The translations under genes were made by a program, and so were the position numbers. This document shows, piece by piece, positions 49,700-64,000 of a DNA stretch of 64,000 nt; within the stretch, counting starts at the first letter, position 1, and each line of letters starts with the position of its first letter. Under the pieces are notes generated by a model that was given only the letters and a program-made list of their open reading frames with translations, did no database searches and was not told the DNA's origin. The stretch comes from Nymphaea colorata. Its lineage: Eukaryota > Streptophyta > Magnoliopsida > Nymphaeales > Nymphaeaceae. The DNA lies in the NCBI RefSeq assembly GCF_008831285.2, contig NC_045138.2, forward strand, positions 39,299,115 to 39,363,114, in the 5' to 3' direction.

Positions 49700-50215
49700 G
49701 AGGTGCATGCTAGTTACGATTTCCTGTTCTGCTTTTCCGTTGGCGTTTGACATCTCTTTTTCACTAGAAAGAATGCAGCAACGAGGTGCATGCTAGTTAC
49801 CATTTCCTGTTCTGCTTTTCCATTGGCGTTTGACATCTCATTTTCGCTAGAAGGAATGCACCAAAGAGGTGCATGCCAGTTACCATTTCCTGTTCTGCTT
49901 TTTGGTCGGCGCTGGCATTTCAAATCTTTCACTATGAAGAATGCACCAATGAAGTGCACGCTAGTTACCATTTCCTGTTCTGCTTTCCCGTTGGCGCTTG
50001 ACATTTCTCTTTTTCACTTGAAAGAATGCACCAAGGAGGTGCATGCTAGTGACCATTTCCTGTTCTGCTTGTCCATTGGCGTCTGTCGACATTTCTCTTT
50101 TTCACTATAAAGAACGCACGAAGCAGGTGTATGCTGGTTACCATTTGCTGCTCTACTTTTGCATCGGCGTCAGACATTTAGGATATCCTTGTCTTGTTCA
50201 CGAGAAAGAATGCAC
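49700..50215 (+). repeat. Minisatellite, ~84-90-bp unit, six copies
   Basis: Units start near 49700, 49784, 49868, 49953, 50038 and 50126, each with GAGGTGCATGCTAGTTACCA and TTTCCTGTTCTGCTT then TTGGCGT-type words and ending AAGAATGCACCAA. Divergence rises toward the last copy. Because the first units are 84 nt (28 codons), frames stay open on both strands, giving spurious repetitive open frames (for example minus 49714-50004). Confidence 0.95.
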
Positions 50216-52800
50216 ACTTAGCGGTTGTACCAACAAAAGTTTTTTGAATTAATAGTGATGGCTCTGCAAATTTTGAAGAGCATGAGCATATAATATGATC
50301 TGCCAAACGACGATGGTGCAAGGATCTGACGTCCCTACCGGTAGCCAGTGCAGTGAGAAATATTTACCGCCATGGTAATTGGCTGTCCTGATGTCATCGT
50401 GCATGAAAAGTACAAACCAAAGATTTCAAAGCAAAATCGGTCCCATGAACGGAACCGATCGGAGGGATTTAAACAGGTCGAATCTAGGACAGCTGAATAG
50501 AGTCTAGAGGCCAGGTCCTGGTCGTGTCTGACATACCAAAAGTGGCAAAATTCACACACATTGAATCTGTCCCATTGGAGTCCCTGTATCAGGACAGTGG
50601 AGTTAATTGTTGGTTCTGTTGGTCTCGCACACTATAGATCGAGAAGAGACAAACACATAGGAAGATGGGAGATTTTAAGTGTGATCTGCGTAAGGGCAGG
50701 GTCAGATTGAGATCAGACTCCACACTTCTCCAACAGGTTCATGGATCTACGGCACCATGTTTTGGCAGACCACATGATGCACTTTTACGGCGAAAAGTGA
50801 AAAGTCAAATGCTACTGCTGATCGATCCCTAGTTTTTATCAAGTGGGTTCAGATTTTCTTCCAACTTGCTGAACACTCCCATGATCACATAAAGAATGAG
50901 AAATCATATAAATTGAGTATGAAAATTTCAGCTAAGATAGGAAGAATGATTACCCGAAAGTTGGTCATTGTAGGAGTGACATGGCTCCAAGCAAATTCCG
51001 TCCGCACTTTTCGAACTTGGCCTTGATTCTCCTCTCCTTTTTAGAGCTTTTGCCTCTGCATCTTTTTAAATTTTGCGGTCTAAAACAGCACGCATGTTTC
51101 ATTCAGCTGCTTTGCTCCTATGCTAAACCCCATTCCCCCCAGAAAATTCCGAATGATTATTCTTTTGCTAATGCATGCCTCCACTAACTTCAACTTTTCT
51201 GAAGCTGTTCTTTTCTGTCTGCACATGCTCTGCCTTTTCACCTGTGTATTCTTTTGTCTGCAGGAGACCCTTTTAGTGGAACTAATAATCCCACTCATCC
51301 TGCTTATCAACTTTATGTGATGACCACCATCGATCAAAGCTTATATTTTTTTACTTTTTGTGATGATCAACATTGACAAAGGTTGCATTGAGCAGTCTTC
51401 GAGTCAAGATTTCATGTACTTATTCGAGAATTTATAGATTAGAGCACGATGATTTTGGGTCTCATTGTTGTGTCAATGTCTGAGCGTGAAAGTGGGCGGA
51501 TCTCCTTGGGAATGCAAGAAAGAATATTTCTTTCTCCCCTGAAAAGAAAAAAATATATTCTCCTGAAAGGCACTCATGGAATTTTTCCTTTCATGTTCTG
51601 AGATTGCATATCATCTACGAACTCTTTGATCTATACTTTGAGTTTGCATCTTGTCGAGTCTCTCCAAAATTAATCGAGCAATTTGTTCGCTGCTGCCCAA
51701 AAAGTTGAAAAGTGCAGTACATGATTCTCGATTCTTGGTGTATGGCTATATCGAAAGTAATATCGAGAACAAGCAAATCGCATATATTTCTTTGCATACC
51801 CATCATTGAGAAATTGCTGAATCTTAAATAGAACAAGAATTCAGATTGAACCAGTATGAAGTTTCATAAATCGTACCCGTGTATATATTTTTGTTGGTCC
51901 AATACCAAATTCTGATCGGTTGTTCTTTCATTTTGTTGTTATTAAACCTTATTACATACAAACACACACGCACACCTCTTAAAATGGGCTTGCTTGCACG
52001 CACAGGATCGCGCTTTGTCAAATTTTGTGAGTAATTCCTTTAACTTGATTTATAAATATATTGCTGAGTGAGATGTTTATGCCACTGTTCGAGTGAGAGA
52101 TGAAGTCTCATTCCCTTGTACCCTGGATCCATGGCTGTGTCGATGCTGGGTTGGAGCTCGTGCAGTACTTTAACTTATCTATTGCTTCTTTTCTAGTGAT
52201 ACAAAACGACAGTGCCCATGCCATTGAAACTAGTAACCTGCCGTTTATCAGCCACTGACTCGACCTGGTTAATTGGTTTTTTTTATTTTATTTACAGTTT
52301 TAGGGTTTTCCTTCGCCAGTCATCTTTTTTTGCCTAAAAGCCAGCTGAATCTGAGAAGCAGATGGAATTTGACCCATAGTTCCGAGTATTAAAGTCCTGG
52401 CCACCTTTTCAAGCTGAAGGAGTCTAAGTCAACCACATAGTCAGATACATGGAGCGGTTGCCGACCAAATTCACAACTCAAGATCCAACAACAAAATATG
52501 GTAGCTTTATGGGCGTTTGAAAGTTGTAGACCCTTATTAATATATGTTAGCAAGTTGGAACGAGCCATTAGCTTTAAGAATATGGGCGTTTCCACATCAC
52601 GAAGCACATGCATGAAAAAAATTTGTCTAGTGAAACTCCAGGCCAGAACAGCATTAAGTGCATAAAAAGCTTAAAGACACGAGGCCACACGCCCCATATT
52701 TGCTCCATGGGTGGTTGACCTCTTAATTCTGGAAAAAATAAATTAATCAACTAAATATGAAACCTCTAAGTGGGCAAATGGAATCTTGCTTTGGTGAATA
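50216..52800. other. Intergenic, no gene recognised
   Basis: AT-rich sequence with only short unsupported open frames and some CA-type simple sequence near 51961. No motif, RNA gene or repeat element identified. Confidence 0.5.
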
Positions 52801-52810
52801 TTTGTTTAAG

Positions 52811-52816
<6 letters not shown>

Positions 52817-52843
<27 letters not shown>
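52817..52843. repeat. (TA)n microsatellite
   Basis: About 13 units, preceded by AATTAATCAACTAAATATGA, a segment that recurs before the TA array at 53889. Confidence 0.9.
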
Positions 52844-52847
<4 letters not shown>

Positions 52848-53047
52848 CACCCAGCCATCTAACCAATGCCGCCCATCTAAAGCAGATGAATGGTTGAGAA
52901 AAAACAAGGAAAAAAATATTTAAGCTAATGTTAGATGACAAAAATACCCATGACCTTTTTATCATTATTTCCTCTCAACCATCCATCATATCCAATCAAA
53001 CAGTGCAGATTAAATTATTAGGTGAATTCAAAAAGCTAGTCACTATT

Positions 53048-53050
<3 letters not shown>

Positions 53051-53131
<81 letters not shown>
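53051..53131. repeat. Compound (TA)n(GA)n microsatellite
   Basis: About 29 TA units followed directly by about 11 GA units, at the left edge of the first copy of a duplicated block. Confidence 0.95.
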
Positions 53132-53655
53132 TTTATGTGTACAACCAGTAGAGCTTAAAAACCAACCGACCAAACTGAACAAGGTTTGTTGAAGCTCACT
53201 TTCTTAATTCATTAGAGTGGCACAAACTTACCTCATATTGACCATGAGGCAAGCCCAAGTCATTTGACAATGAACATAGCTTGTTCTACTTTCTCTCATG
53301 AACTGTTCAATTTACATATTAAGCTAGCTAAGCTTGAACTGGGGTGAGCAGAGCTATCCACCATCCATACGAGGCCTGGAGGACCACCGATTCCCTTTGC
53401 CTTTGGGGCCACCGATTCCCTTTGCCTTTGGGGTCGTTGCAGCATTGGGGCCTGAGTGTGCAGTGGGAGGCCTTCAGCTCGACAGCACACCCCACCTTCA
53501 ATGGCCCAAGAGGGCCAAGAGAGTAACACTTATGAGAATCGAAATGAGGACGTAACCTCTACTCCGACCAGCTATGTTACAGCCTTAATGCTAACAGAGC
53601 TTAAACTTGAAAGCTTGGGTTGCAATCCAGATTTTACAATTAAAAATTATATAAA
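53109..53655 (+). repeat. Duplicated block, copy 1 (no MITE)
   Basis: Homologous to 53925-54608. Shared landmarks in order: GA run, TGTACAACCAGTAG, CCAAACYGAACAAGGTTTGT, CACAAACTTA, ATTGACCATGAGGCAAGCCC, GGGGCCTGA, CACCTTCAATGGCC, AACTTGAAAGC, TTTTACAATTA. Copy 1 has its own ~25-bp internal tandem repeat (CCACCGATTCCCTTTGCCTT, twice, near 53382-53432). No coding function is supported. Confidence 0.85.
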
Positions 53656-53886
53656 AGTTGATAAAACCCTTTCAATTTTGAAATCTAAAGTAAATTTGTT
53701 GTTAAGCCTATATGAATTGACGTGAATGACAGATAAAAGTGAATAAGACATAGATTTGGTATATGAAAGCATATACACCAAATTGAATACACTGGTCAGC
53801 AGTACTGTATCCAAACGCAAAACATATAATCGGTCTATGTGTGTGCGGTATTTTAAAAAATTAATTAACTAAATATGAAAGCTTCA

Positions 53887-53888
<2 letters not shown>

Positions 53889-53924
<36 letters not shown>
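53889..53924. repeat. (TA)n microsatellite
   Basis: About 18 units followed by GA repeats, at the left edge of the second copy of the duplicated block. Confidence 0.9.
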
Positions 53925-57618
<3,694 letters not shown>

Positions 57619-57890
57619 ATAAGATTCTTTTTAATTTTATATACAAGACTAAACTTTTGAGGTGTTATAACCCACCTCTATAAAGCATATCCATATGCAT
57701 GAGCTCTCTCTGATACCAAACGGTGTGATTCTACCTGCTAGCAGTTTCGTTTTTAAATTTTCTAAGATTCTTCGTAATTTTAAATACAAAATTAAACTTT
57801 TGAGGTGTTACATATAAACCCTTTATAAATTCTCTAAGATTCTTCATAATTTTAGCTACAAAACTAAACTTTTGAGGTGTTACATGTAAA
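57619..57890 (-). mobile_element. LTR/TRIM-like retroelement remnant with tRNA-Met primer-binding motif
   Basis: On the minus strand three ~52-nt units share ACACCTCAAAAGTTTA and GAATCTTA (57835-57884, 57762-57813, 57619-57670). Between the second and third lies TGGTATCAGAG (57708-57718), the usual primer-binding site for initiator tRNA-Met in plant LTR elements. The TGTAACACC starts resemble LTR beginnings. The internal region is under 50 nt and full LTR pairs could not be delimited, so this is a remnant or a very small TRIM. Confidence 0.4.
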
Positions 57891-58108
57891 AATAAAAAAA
57901 ATGAGGCTATAAACTACTGAGCTTAAAGGGTTGGGCTGAATGCTGTGAAAGAAGATTCCATGGCCAAAAGATGCATAAAAAAGAGAAAGAGAAATGTCAA
58001 ACTAATGACATGCTAAAGGTGCAGGCTGATGACCCAGTTCAATGGTGTCATGGAAAAACAAATGTGCTTTAAGAGGCACATTCTCTACCTTTCGCCCACA
58101 CAAGCGGG

Positions 58109-58298
58109 CAAGGGTGGAACCTATATTTTATTCAGGGGCGGGCCGATAGTCTAACTTCTGGATCCGGGTAGGGCCAAACTGAATTCAAATCCAAAAAATA
58201 CATGGCGCAATTAAAATTTTTTATTTTTCAACGTAATTCTTTTTTTCATTGGGTGGGGTGAGGCCATGGCCTAGGCGAGCCCCCTCCCTCCGCCCCTG
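58109..58298 (+). mobile_element. Second hAT-like MITE copy, 190 bp
   Basis: Same family as 54164-54358, same orientation. It has a decayed left end (CAAGGGTGGAACC), then CAGGGGCGGGCC, GGGCCAAACTGAATTC, GGCCATGGCCTAGG and the right end CCCTCCCTCCGCCCCTG. Flanks CAAGCGGG and CATGCAGG match at six of eight bases, consistent with an 8-bp target duplication. Confidence 0.7.
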
Positions 58299-60298
58299 CA
58301 TGCAGGGTTTTATAAGAAAAAAGTTTCGTAATGGGTTTACTCAATGTGTTTTTAGATAACGAGAGCAGTATTTCATCCCACTGACCAAAGAGAGAGCCGA
58401 AGCCACCACCCCTTCCCCTAGTTTGGTGGACATTTCTGATCATTCCAAAGTACTGCTCTTTCTCAGCAACACAGCATGGGTGAGAAGCATCTACCGTGGC
58501 TAGTTATTGATTTTGCGGTCCTTGGAGCCCGTAGTCGACTCTCAAGTGATGTCCCTGTCTTCCTTGAGTGGTCAGTTCTTTTGCTGTACATATCTCCCCA
58601 TTCCTTGTTGGCATAGGTGGAGGCTTTTACTGGGAAACCAACGACTGGTTGCTCCGGTTCAATTCCAAATTTAAAATTCGGACTGAGGCATGAAATTTTT
58701 ATGAATTATTTAAATGTAATTTTATTACATGAAAATGTATTTCAATAAAAAATATAAAAAGTTAAGGAAAAGCAGAAGTAATAATAGAAGCAACCCTTGC
58801 ATGTATTTCGTAACAATTTTATCACGATTAGATCGATGATCAATGTATTCTTAGTACAGGTACGCTTCTCGTGGTGTTTTTGAGAGGACAACACAATGGA
58901 CCTTTTTATAAACATAACAATGGACAAAAAGTAAACTTACCAATGCTTTTAGTTATCTACCAAAGAAAACTTAAATCTGTCTTTAACAATATCTAAAAAT
59001 TTAGGTGTCTTGAAAATTTTGCCCCTATATCCTGATAACGTCTACAAGTTGTCCTTATAAAAGTATGCCGTCTCCGCAGGCTCTGCCGTCTCTTCTTTTC
59101 CAAAGAAATCCTGTCACTGTGGCGAATATAAAACGTACAAACTGCAGACACGGAATTTACTTATTTGTCTCGCAGTTCAGGTCGGCTGCAGCATATATAT
59201 ATATATATATATATATATGTATTTAATTTCCTTACGATACAGCTGGGAATTTGATGGCGCATTTTCTTTCTTTGGAATACAAATTTGATAGTGTTATTGT
59301 AACCTTTCATTTTCCTTCCGAATGAGTTATCCCTGCACCGGATGAAAGCTAAAGTTCCCATCTTTTTCTTTGCTTTTAAGATTTAGGGTTTGCATTTATA
59401 CCCAAAAAATAAAATAATCAGGTGCTTGAAGAAGAAACTAAAGCACTTCGTTTTGGTATATTTCGAGTAGCACCCATTAGAATTGGTTAGCGACACAAAC
59501 TTCAAGGTTGTTCGGGTTTGTCTCCCTTTTTTTAATTTCAGGAGACAAAAGCATGGCCAGGCTGAAATTTCTTTGACAGAAAAGAAACAGTTCAAGTAAA
59601 AAAGAAAAAAAAAAACTTGAAACTGTTGTTGTTATCCCCACTAAAAGTTGAGCCCCTTTTTCTTAGTCCAGCACCTGATTGCTTTATCTTTACTTCTGTC
59701 ACCAAATTATTAAGAGTTCTGCCTACTCATTCAATAGGAGATCCTCAGTTTGTGTTTCAGTTAAATCTACCTATTAAAAGAGAGTGAAAAAACAAAGTTA
59801 TTCAACAAAACCAGGTAAAAAAACAAAGTTTCTATAACTCATTTAAAAACTTACTTTTTGTAAAACCTATCATCCAAACGCCTCTTAATTAAAACTGATG
59901 GGTGGTGAATTCAACTACTTGATCTTTCTTTTTTTCCTTTTATTTTAGTGCCCACCAAGCACAGCCTCACAATGCGAAGCAAAAAGAAGTGTATTGATTA
60001 ACTCAGTAAACGCCAAATAGTACATCTTAAGCACAGATAAACAACATTTCTTTACAAACCAAAAGACAGTAGGGGCCCGAGAATGGGCTACTACCAACTA
60101 GCACCAGCGAGTAAGAGACACTTCCAAACGGTCGGAACCACCAAAATCTAGTAGAAGTAACCGAGGGGTTTCAGAAGAGATTGAGAAATGAAAAGGAAAA
60201 GCTTAGCACACTCCAAACAGGAAGTAACAAATAAGAAGCCACTGTTCGAGCAGATAGAAGAAGAAATTGTTGAATGGCCTTTTGATCCGAATTCCGTA
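58299..60298. other. Intergenic downstream of the R3-MYB gene
   Basis: AT-rich sequence with a TA microsatellite at about 59192-59218. It includes the R3-MYB 3' UTR at its right end. No other gene recognised. Confidence 0.5.
59192..59218. repeat. (AT)n microsatellite
   Basis: About 13 uninterrupted units. Confidence 0.9.
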
Positions 60299-61830
60299 TT
60301 ATCCTCTAATTACGTGCACTTCCCCGTGTCTCATTATCCAAAACCTCTCAATCTCCTCCGCTTTCCGTCCCGGAATCCGGCCTGCGATCAGCCCCCACCT
60401 GCAGCACAGCAGACATAATTAGAAGCTCTGGTTGCATCAGAGTTCTGAACCCTCAAGTTGCAGGTGGACCAACTACATTTTAAATGGTCAGGCATGTGTC
60501 CTCGGTGTGAAACTCAGTAGTTCAATGCAGACAATGACAATTAAAGAATGACAGCCAGCCTCAACCTGCAATCTACACCAGTCCCAAAAACGGGACGAGA
60601 TTTTCAAGTCCCATATATATATATATATATATATTCAGCTTCTTCCACAGCCAAAACTCAAAAGGAAATTAGAAAGAAGAGAGAGAGAGCGAGTTCTTCG
60701 GGTCAGGCTAGAATTAAGTCAAGAGATAGGTTAGTACTAAGTAGGTTTGATTTTTCTCTAAAAAAAAATAGTAAATGCACTTGAATACCGGCAAGAAATC
60801 TCTGCAGTGTCCCAAGGAGGGGGGAATGGAGGCCGTCCTATGAAACATTAAAGGTAAAGCAGCCATTTCTATGACCATATACTTACAGTAAAAACAGAAA
60901 GACGGCAATGAAAAAGATTTAAGGTTTTTGAGGAGAAAACCATCAAGAAACTCAGTCATTTTGTAATGGCAATATTTCATTCTGAGGCGGAGGTTCATGA
61001 CAGCCTTTAGCTGCTGAACGGGGAGAAGCGTTTGAATCGGTTCTCTCCATTTTCTCACATCTGAAAGAGATAGGGAAAATGTTTCCTCAGAGGTAGGACC
61101 GAGCAAACCTTCCAGGAGAAAATGGTTTCCCCTTTCCTATGAAAAATTTGCGGGATCCACCTTCCACGCGAGCAAACGGCCCCGCTTTCCGTATTTATCT
61201 CACGGTATCGGAGATACCAAACAGGGGAATAAGAAAAAAAGAGAGGAAACGCCGTTGTCCTGAAGCCGCTCATCAAATCGATGAACGGCAACGAAGGGAT
61301 GGCTTTTTCTTCGTCAACAGCAGGGTCGTTCCGCAAGAAAAAAAGAGAAATCGTGGGGTCATAAAATGCTGTAACGATCGTCGCCGTTCATCACACAGAT
61401 GAACGGCATTCTAGTGACGGGACCTACAAACGAAGAAAAAACAAAAAGGGGAAGCGGAAAAGGAGGTGGAAAGAAAAGGGAAAAGACGGGCCGGTGACCG
61501 GCGAATCACCTGTTGCCGACGAGCCTGTACATACGGTAAATGAGATCTTCTTCTTGCTCCGTCATCTTGATGCACTCCCACTCGATGCTGCTCACTTCTG
61601 CAAATGCAAAAAACCAAACCAACACCATTCTTTAACCTCAGAACAGGAAAAGCGGCCGCGACCGGAGGACAAACTCCGGCTAACGGCCCGTCGTCGGGAA
61701 AAAAAAAAAAAAAGGAAGAAAAACCAAGGAGGACGAGAGAAGCAAAACAAAAGGGGAATAATAATATACCCTCGGAATCACAGCTGGAAGTCTTTGCCTG
61801 CTTCCGACGACGCTTATTCTCCATGGCCAT
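60299..61830 (-). CDS. CPC/TRY-like: Single-repeat R3-MYB of the CPC/TRY/ETC type, three exons
   Basis: In Arabidopsis such proteins lack an activation domain and repress trichome fate or promote root-hair fate by competing for bHLH partners. Exons on the minus strand: 61770-61830, 61510-61597, 60299-60398; all GT-AG, 249 nt, 82 residues. The N-terminus has a basic stretch (ENKRRRKQAK), then EVSSIEWECIKMTEQEEDL, IYRMYRLVGNR and WGLIAGRIPGRKAEEIERF, then WIMRH. The bHLH-contact motif [DE]Lx2[RK]x3Lx6Lx3R is complete (D38, L39, R42, L46, L53, R57). Two positions look unusual: Gly52 where the family normally has Glu or Asp after Trp, and Lys in GRKAEE where Thr is usual. The two-intron layout is the family norm. 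Nearby SWEET3 and TROL genes match the neighbourhood of Arabidopsis TRY and ETC3. Confidence 0.93.
60613..60634. repeat. (AT)n microsatellite in R3-MYB intron 2
   Basis: About 11 AT units within the 1.1-kb second intron of the R3-MYB gene. Confidence 0.85.
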
Positions 61831-64000
61831 TTTCTTTTCTTTCCTTTTGAATGGAAGAAAGAGTTGGGGGTGGAGAAGGCAAGAGAGAGAGAGAGTTGTG
61901 GACAGCGGGAGGACCAAAGAAGGAAAGAGTTGTGGAGGAATAAATGAGAGGAGGGGAGAAGGGGGTTTAATAGTTTACATCCACTCCAGTTCACGGAGAA
62001 AAGGATGCAAAGTGCGGAGACGACCAGGACGCGAGCAAAAAAACTGTTGTGAGAGTGAGAGGGAGAGGGGAAAGAGATGGGAGCGAGTTCCCAAGTAGGA
62101 ACGACAGGTGATATCGGCCCAACAAACGGGCAGCAGCTCGAAGAGTTGACGAGTAGTTGTCTCAACGACCGCTGGCTCTGCTCCTTTTGGTTTTTAGTTT
62201 TTTACCACCCACGATTTTTGTTCTCTTTATTTCCATCCCTCTGCTCTCTGCTGCCGCGTGAAACCAGAGGAGGGCGTACAAAACAAGAAAAGAAAAAAAG
62301 GGCACCTGATTTCTTCGCTACGCCCCGAGCCCAGGCTCGAGGTTGACTAGCTTTCCGGAGATGTCGTCTTCCCCTTGGCTGTTAACCAGACCCCGAGGCG
62401 CGCGCCCGACTTGTCGAAGGGGCGCGTTGATATGTTGTTGTGGCCGGAGCTGTGGAAGCGACGACGTTCGTTTGTTGCTTTCTTGTCCGACTTCGGGCTC
62501 GCCGATCAATGAGGCGTCGATATGGTGCCGGCCAAGTGCATGATTCGGATAGGGAACGGGCCCACCGGGTTCGGGCCGGGCCGGGTCGGGTCAAAGAGAC
62601 CGACGGCGTTCTCTCGACGAAAGGGTCCCGCCGGCTATTTTTTCTCGGGGTTGTTGACGGAAATTGGACTGCACAAATACAATCACGGGGGGCCGCGGGA
62701 CTTACCAAACCGACGGTCCAGACCGGAGGCTGAACGTCGGCGTCGATCGCACGTTCCCAGCGACCCGGTCCACTCACTCCACCCGATTTTTAATCACTAT
62801 ATATTGCAACATAAACATACATTTCTTCAAGGTTTTACACTTATAAAATTCACATCTGGGCATCCAAATTGCATCATCATAGAGACCATATTTAAGAAAA
62901 ACAACATACAAAGAATAAAAATTTACCGGTTTGTGATACTCAACCACTCACCTGACTTAAAAGAACAAAAAGGAAAAATCCCGTTTGATTCTAATTGGGC
63001 CATTCAATTCGATTCCCCACCAAAGAGTCGATCGAGGTTTGATATGTGAGTCAAAGGTATTACGCATGCCATCTGTACTTGTTCGGATCCAGAAGGCCCT
63101 GCATCACCAGCAGTGCTGGCCTATATATATATATATATATATATAGATAATATGAGCCATGGGGCCATGTGTTCTCTGTCAAAATTTTCCTTCACAAATC
63201 TTCACTAGCCTATCTTGTCAACCAAAAATTTACATATCCCTTCTTGGTGAATGAAAGGAATCCAACTTGACTCTTCTTCCCTCCATATACATTAGCTTTC
63301 TTTTAAATCCCATTGTTATACAGAATATCTGCTTGAGTTTTTACTTTACAATTCTTGTTTTTAATTCGTAGAATAAACCGTTGATTTTTTTCATTTTTTA
63401 GTGTATATGCTTCTTGAGCACGTATTCTCGCCACATGCGTTTTGTGGGCACTGCCATATCATTTATATGAAAGATTGTCCGAGTTGTTGAATCTAGAAAT
63501 CGTATTTATAGTCACGTCATGTGGTGTTTGTTGGAATAAAGAACAGTATTTTAGATCGTATGTCTTAAGACTGTGTGTTTCGAAAAACGCAAAAGGCTCG
63601 ACTACTGGGGTTGCCGTTGTTCCCTCTTAAACGTAGTGATGCCCACAACATGCCACAGAACTTTTTGCATTTTTCAGAAAAAGACACCCAATGAATGAGC
63701 GACAAAATATTTTGATATAAAATAATGTGAACATCTATCGGTGAAAAGTTGCAACTTCTTTTTTTTTTCCAATAGTAAAAGTGGTAGCTACTTTTAAATA
63801 TATTGAGGCAAGTACCCCAAGTTTCTTGCTTCAGCAGCTTTGGGACTCCAGGCAAGATTCCTTGCTGAGCAACGCCTAAGATCAAACGGTCGTATACCTT
63901 TTTTTTTTACAACACAAAGAATTAATGCTTCCAGTATTTAAAATGAAAACTAGCCATCTACTAGCCCCTTTATTACAATGCCTCATCTACCTTCTCAGAC
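61831..64000. other. Upstream region of the R3-MYB gene and intergenic DNA to the window end
   Basis: GA-rich sequence at about 61850-62080 (CT-rich leader on the gene strand), a GC-rich stretch at about 62340-62780 with several overlapping unsupported open frames on both strands, and a TA microsatellite at 63121-63145. No family was recognised in any frame. Confidence 0.5.
63121..63145. repeat. (TA)n microsatellite
   Basis: About 12 TA units in intergenic DNA. Confidence 0.9.

Noticed and set aside
49714-50110. Repetitive open frames on both strands
   Set aside because: They are produced by the 84-bp minisatellite, whose period is a multiple of three.
61411-61917. A 168-codon minus-strand open frame
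   Set aside because: It fuses R3-MYB exon 1, its intron and an out-of-frame reading of exon 2. Spliced reading gives the conserved MYB sequence instead.
62343-63049. Overlapping open frames upstream of the R3-MYB gene
   Set aside because: GC-rich composition effect; no recognisable domain and frames compete on both strands.

Overview
This is nuclear DNA from a flowering plant. The evidence is intron-split genes with GT-AG (and one probable GC-AG) introns, plant-only families (SWEET sugar transporters, the thylakoid protein TROL, PPR organelle RNA factors, a single-repeat R3-MYB), AT-rich intergenic DNA, long TA and GA/CT microsatellites, MITE-like elements and a decayed Ty1/copia retroelement. 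The species cannot be named from the sequence. The gene order suggests a lineage that kept an arrangement which Arabidopsis has since divided between two chromosome segments.

Layout: 534-2381 (+) is the last exon of an OTP51-like PPR/LAGLIDADG protein, with its 5' part outside the window. 4014-12679 (-) is a ten-exon polypyrimidine tract-binding protein gene, tail to tail with OTP51. 13.4-19.9 kb is gene-poor and holds a decayed Ty1/copia element. 19930-20467 (+) is a small three-exon stand-alone subtilase propeptide (I9) protein. 22816-24605 (-) is a three-exon polytopic membrane protein, head to head with the eight-exon GH18/CHID1-like gene at 25373-29143 (+). 31149-36366 (+) is the eight-exon TROL gene. 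38051-40252 (+) is an intronless PLS/E-type PPR gene. 42171-44686 and 46277-48802 (both -) are two tandem SWEET3-like genes. 48.8-60.3 kb is repeat-rich and without recognised genes: an 84-bp minisatellite, long TA arrays, a duplicated block with a MITE in one copy, a second MITE copy and an LTR/PBS-like remnant. 60299-61830 (-) is a CPC/TRY/ETC-type R3-MYB. The rest is intergenic.

For the eight multi-exon genes with both ends present (PTB, the I9 protein, the membrane protein, CHID1-like, TROL, both SWEETs, the R3-MYB) the splice sites were read by eye, and each joined exon set is a multiple of three: 463, 101, 292, 431, 449, 227, 258 and 82 residues. The genes do not form one pathway, but several act in the chloroplast or on RNA: OTP51 in plastid intron splicing, TROL in tethering ferredoxin-NADP reductase, PTB in pre-mRNA splicing, and PPR-E probably in organelle RNA editing. 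The most notable result is the order PTB ... CHID1 - TROL ... SWEET3 (x2) ... R3-MYB, which looks like the sum of two Arabidopsis segments (PTB2-SWEET3-TRY and GH18-TROL-ETC3). I found no new defence, mobile or biosynthetic system. The unusual items are gene order, splice-site context and repeats.
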